From NCBI GenBank assembly GCA_037576215.1, contig JBANDB010000001.1, positions 558,001-622,000 of the forward strand: 64,000 bases of DNA, in the 5' to 3' direction. The notes beneath the pieces are model-generated. The model did no database searches, was not told the DNA's origin, and saw only the letters and a program-made list of their open reading frames with translations. Below are positions 60,430 to 64,000 of this stretch, piece after piece (the stretch's first letter is position 1; every line of letters starts with the position of its first letter). Origin of the DNA: Armillaria gallica (lineage: Eukaryota; Basidiomycota; Agaricomycetes; Agaricales; Physalacriaceae). The position numbers and the translations under genes are program-made.

Positions 60430-61482
60430 AGAGCTTAGAGGTTTGGTACTTGTCGCATATGTTGCTCAATACTTCCGCCGAACTTCCATCTTCTGCTAGG
60501 ACATCCAGGTCTTCGACGACACGGTCTTGCTCATCAATGCCCCAGAAAATTGGGCGACCTTGATACAAGTAGTGTACAGAGCGAGGATGAAACGGGGGGG
60601 TTTCTCGTTGTCTGGGGTTGGTAGATGTTGTTTCTGGGAGAGGTGGATTAGATTGTGTGGTGGTCCTGGATGGGGGCGAGATTGCGCGGGATAGGGTGGC
60701 GTGGGCGTCTTTTCGAACCAGATTTCTAGGCGGGTAAACCATTCATGCACGTCGGATTGCATTGTTATGATACTGGGAAGAGAATGTACGTTGGTACCCA
60801 CGATGACATAGCCGAAAGACTTCAAAACCGCCAACACTGAAGCGAGCTGATAAGGATAAGCCTATCATCAGCGGTGTAGAACAATAGACGACTGTGCACC
60901 CCCTCGTTGCTGGAGTCTTCGTTGAGATAGGTGGACTCTGGCGCGATGTGTGCACACCACGCCTGCTTCCCAAATCCCGAGGGTGGAAGCCGAAACCTCG
61001 GAGTGTCTGGTCGTAGTTGCCGGACATTACACACTGGAACTAGATGTGAGTCAGGCCTCAACGAGGGTAGCATGCGCGGTCACCACTCACGACACCCTTC
61101 GCCTCTTCATGGGTTTTCGTTGCCTCCTTCAAATACGTCTTGGGTTCATCGCGCGACGGAGGATCTGAGGAGGCGGGTGTCCGACCTTTGAACTTCTTGG
61201 CTATCAAGGTTATAGAGCCTTATTGGGACAAATGAAATAGTTGATAAAGGCCTGTGCGAGTCAGGAGAGCTTCGCATGGTCCCGAGCGCGTGAATTTATA
61301 GCCTTGACGAGCGCGGTGCGGGAGAGGGAGTGGATGATCAAGTAGCCGAGCGTCCTTGCGTAAGCCAGCGCAGCGCTGTCGAGTGGGGCGGACTTTTCAA
61401 ACTCGAGAGAGATGTTGTGTGCATCCGATAGGCCGTCCGGGTGGTTGTGATGGGAGGGAGTGCAGTAGCAGCACGGGGGCAT
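60430..61482 (-). pseudogene. HNH-nuclease gene relic, U4 (most readable copy)
   Basis: From ATG 61480-61482: DGLSDAHNISLEFEKSAPLD, ALAYARTLGYLIIHSLSRTA, RDHAKLS then TGA (shared with U1). Later GRTPASSDPPSRDEPKTYLK, CVMSGNYDQTL, a frameshift, KQAWCAHIAPESTYLNEDSS, a ~38-nt candidate intron, YQLASVLAVLKSFGYVIVGT, MQSDVHEWFTRLEIWFEKT, KVAQFSGAL and AEDGSSAEVLS. The order matches HNH_2-containing mushroom proteins. The shared TGA and frameshift indicate loss of function before or soon after the U1/U4 split. Confidence 0.65.
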
Positions 61483-61677
61483 GGTGGTAAGAAAGCTAAA
61501 TTTGGTTTTGTTTGACTCCTCTCGCGATCAAAAATCGAGCCCTCTTTCGTGCGTTCACTCGCGTTGTTCCTTACTCTTATGGACTCGAACGTTCGTACAG
61601 ACTGCCGTCATAGACGAGCTCGATTCTCCAACGCGATGAACACTGCGAGGATACTCTTACCTTTCGCGTACGACGCG

Positions 61678-61917
61678 TCAATGCGCGCCTTTTCGATGCC
61701 TCGCTTGAGAAAAGTCAGCACGGGCATCCCCATCAAAGGCCTCGATTAGCCTGACCAATACCATGCCGGACAAGACTCCACACACCGCTTCGTTCGATAC
61801 CGAAGCCCGATGAATCTTATAGCCTTGTAGTAAAGGCGCATATATGCAGGACTTTGATGTCGAAAAGACAAGGGATGGGTGTGTGACCATTTCTTCTCCA
61901 CAGATGACGAAGCTCAT
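61678..61917 (-). other. Conserved block Y, U4
   Basis: 79-codon minus frame nearly identical to 28666-28983 (LLQGYKIHRASVSNEAVCGV, VRLIEAFDGDARADFSQARH). Confidence 0.35.
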
Positions 61918-62165
61918 AGTCTAGGGTGTGACAGCTACAGACTTTAAGAACACATTTCTTCGCTGGAAAGGGCGCCGTGGAGACGTCTTATGTTCCAACC
62001 TTTTGTTACGTCTTGGTCCATAGTTTGCCACGACATGGTCGACCAGCCGCTATTAAATGCTACCGTGATGTCGTCAAGGTCATTTATCTCAAGAAAGTTC
62101 TTCCCGGGCGATCCCATCGTGTGCTGGTAGCGCATGGCGAGGTGCGTGTACATTCCGTCCCTGTC

Positions 62166-62357
62166 TCATCTCGTCGCTAATAGATCGATATTGCAGGCCC
62201 ACTGTCCAATATCAAAGCTCTTTAAAATGCAGCCGTCTCCTTCCCACCAACTCTCCTTCTCCAGAGCAATGATGAGGGCTTCTGATTCCCTAGCCATCCT
62301 TCTTCTCGGGTTTACCGCGAAGAAGGACATCCTGTTTATATCCATCTGCATAACCAT
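62166..62357 (-). other. Conserved ORF X, U4
   Basis: MVMQMDINRMSFFAVNPRRR, RESEALIIALEKESWWEGDG, LKSFDIGQWACNIDLLATR. Same frame as 29139-29402. The plus strand is also open (62134-62376), so the coding strand is not proven. Confidence 0.35.
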
Positions 62358-62533
62358 TTCATTGGCGGGGTGCTGACCACTTGGATCGGCTCGTATGGCC
62401 TATCCCCTCTTTTCCCAATCATCTCCTCTTCATTAATCCAAGCGGCACCTCTACCATCGTTCTCCAACGCTCGCTGACCACCCCAGCACACGCCGTCTTT
62501 CTCGGGATCAATGTATTAGCGACTATCGAAGTA

Positions 62534-63166
62534 CAGTCATCACCCGGTCCGTTGTACAGGCAAATTTCTGGTGGATTTTAAAGTCTCCCTCTTCCACTTT
62601 TCATCCAGGAAAGTATGTCATAATGTCAATTATATGTTTAAGAGTGTGCATTATGAGTTTGGGGTGATTCCTTAATAATTTGATAGTGTGGTGAATTTTT
62701 TCGATGAAAGTCCCAATTTACCGGTTACCGGTACCTCTGTACACCGGTTTCCGTGCGCTAAATTTGGGCCACTGTTCCCCGATTTGGACTAATTTCTCAC
62801 GGCTCTGAAGAGCAGTTCTGGCTCGTTTTGCCTATAACACCACAACGAGTAGTCTCTGGCCCATGGTTCCACAGGAGAAATATGTCATTATAGCTAGTAA
62901 AACAATTTCAGATACAAATTTATTCAACACAGTACCCTCACTCTCATCTAATCTTGCATTTATGTTTTTCCAAAATTCATATTAGTCACTATTGATTTTT
63001 TCCTGACCGATACAAGTTTCTTTGACTTCATTTTTGGTGGTGATATGATGGCCTATATTGTATTCTATAAGATAAAAATAAAAACGGAACCATCACACAG
63101 CAGAAAGAGCAGCTATATTCAAATGTACAAAGGAATAGTGGTGTACAAAGGACCGGGTGATGACTG
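62534..63166. mobile_element. MITE, 633 bp, ~26-bp TIRs, TA target duplication
   Basis: Left tip CAGTCATCACCCGGTCCGTT, right tip reversed CAGTCATCACCCGGTCCTTT, both continuing GTACA. TA flanks at 62532-62533 and 63167-63168. Inserted in block X right after GCGACTATCGAAG, which in sister copies continues GACC. CAGT tips and TA duplication fit Tc1/mariner-type elements. No transposase; interior has an ACCGGT-rich stretch at 62719-62750. Confidence 0.9.
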
Positions 63167-63168
63167 TA

Positions 63169-64000
63169 CCGTTCAACTCGTTTAGCCGCCTTCAGACTTG
63201 TACGGCTCACCTTCCCCTGCAAGTCCAAGCCACACCGTTCTCCTCTTCGTTGTCTCGACGACCTTCTATTCCGCCGCATCGAAAGTTATTCCCAGCCTTG
63301 GTCGAGTCGGATTGACGACTCGAAGAAGATGCTAAGTAGGAAGGACGATGCTATTGGATAGTATTCGCTGGTCAACACAGACTCGCTAATGAGAATCATA
63401 ACCGACAGACCTAGGCACGTATTCGTTTCTTTTGATGGCCCGCCCAAGTCTCATGACCAACACTAGAGATGGTATCGCATTATCTGGATGGGCTAGTATG
63501 CAAGCAGGATTGTCCCTTTCCTCTTGGTGGTGGGCGTCTCAGTTCCCCCATTTACTAAGCATCGCTGACTTTGAGCTAGGATTTCAAAGGTAGCATGGGG
63601 TGAATATCATAGCAACTGTACGAGTGTCTGTGGAATGGGATGAATGTAACTGTCTAGATACTTAACTAGATCGACACAAAGATCGTGTTTCATAACCTAT
63701 GGAACAGAATGGACTAGGGCCTTTTGGCATAATCGCACAGTTACCTTTTGGCTGTTGATCGATCCCCGGTTCGAATCCGGGAAGGTCCCTTCTGCTCCGC
63801 GTGGATTTATTTTTTTTGAAGGCTTTCGGCCTGAGTCATGACTCACAAGTGAGCCAGGAGATTCGAGATTCAGGACTGGTTACTATAAATTTTCAGACAT
63901 CGTCGTAGGCGGCAGTTTTGAGCTTTTGTTGTATTTTGGATTGTTCAAATTCCTGACCATTGTACATAGCTGACCAACACCTTTGAAACTTGGGCCTTTC
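63169..64000. repeat. Start of a further copy of the 58.6-59.5 kb interval
   Basis: Matches 58614-59300 and 38160-38990 in order (block X remainder, then the tRNA-like element, then the downstream AT-rich part). Runs off the window. Confidence 0.65.
63717..63789 (+). other. tRNA-like element, short class (73 nt)
   Basis: Exactly tRNA length. Acceptor-like GGGCCTT/AAGGTCC, A box TGGCATAATCG, perfect T arm CCCGG-TTCGAAT-CCGGG. ACAG/CTGT could pair around an 11-nt loop, so it is not a standard anticodon arm. Probably a tRNA-derived relic; a functional tRNA cannot be excluded by eye. Confidence 0.5.

Larger units (their letters stand above)
54172..62533. repeat. U4: array unit, A type, interrupted by a MITE at its right end
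   Basis: Collinear with U1 without U1's two MITEs. It ends in block X at 62533, where a MITE is inserted. Right of the MITE the sequence resumes inside block X and repeats the 58614-59500 interval. Confidence 0.75.

Noticed and set aside
63717..63789. Calling the 73-nt element a functional tRNA with a named anticodon
   Set aside because: The acceptor and T arms fit, but no 5-bp stem with a 7-nt anticodon loop can be drawn, and sister copies vary freely in that region.
20131..64000. The 11-kb repeats as ribosomal DNA
   Set aside because: No rRNA-like sequence was seen; units contain spliced genes, HNH relics and transposons, and differ by large insertions.

Overview
The window looks like a repeat-rich, gene-poor stretch of a filamentous basidiomycete genome, most likely an agaricomycete mushroom. 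The evidence is genes split by introns of about 50 nt with GTRNGY donors and YAG acceptors, a mushroom-type HET protein, a LINE reverse-transcriptase tail with a zf-RVT finger, HNH_2-type nuclease relics, a solo LTR and TA-flanked MITEs. Few reading frames exceed 150 codons. All gene models were made by reading both strands by eye; no alignment program or database search was run.

Layout. 1-2386: two decayed coding stretches of unknown family, riddled with in-frame TGA/TAG. 2785-9136: an old, CpG-poor, truncated copy (U0) of the repeat unit described below, interrupted by a ~3.4-kb DNA-transposon remnant at 3985-7350. 9139-14394: an AT-rich, geneless block in which I could find only one CpG by eye; it holds a 1.4-kb terminal-inverted-repeat element and dense motif clusters (TGCACAG, ACTAGT). 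14446-16128: a HET-domain gene on the minus strand broken by one TGA. 17162-18185: the 3' half of a spliced aspartic-protease-like gene. 18186-20130: no confident gene.

20131 to the right edge is an array of large direct repeats: U1 (20131-32138), U2 (32139-43690), U3 (43691-54171) and U4 (54172 onward, broken near 62.53 kb). Each unit carries, in the same order and orientation: (i) a small six-exon, cysteine-rich, probably zinc-binding protein gene with a 12-nt microexon; (ii) a minus-strand gene of unknown family (gene P here); (iii) tRNA-like elements with A and B boxes; (iv) a decayed HNH-nuclease gene; (v) conserved blocks of unresolved coding status. U1 resembles U4, and U2 resembles U3 (A-B-B-A). 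A solo LTR with its target duplication sits at the same site in U2 and U3 only, and two MITEs are private to U1, so the copies can be ordered in time.

How the genes may work together: the only intact-looking members of the array are three copies of the small cysteine-rich gene (U2, U3, U4); the HNH genes appear dead or dying. HET and HNH_2 genes are common in expanded, fast-evolving mushroom gene sets, and HET proteins are linked to nonself recognition, but a functional connection here is only inference. A strong difference in CpG decay separates the left part (up to ~15.7 kb) from the array on the right.
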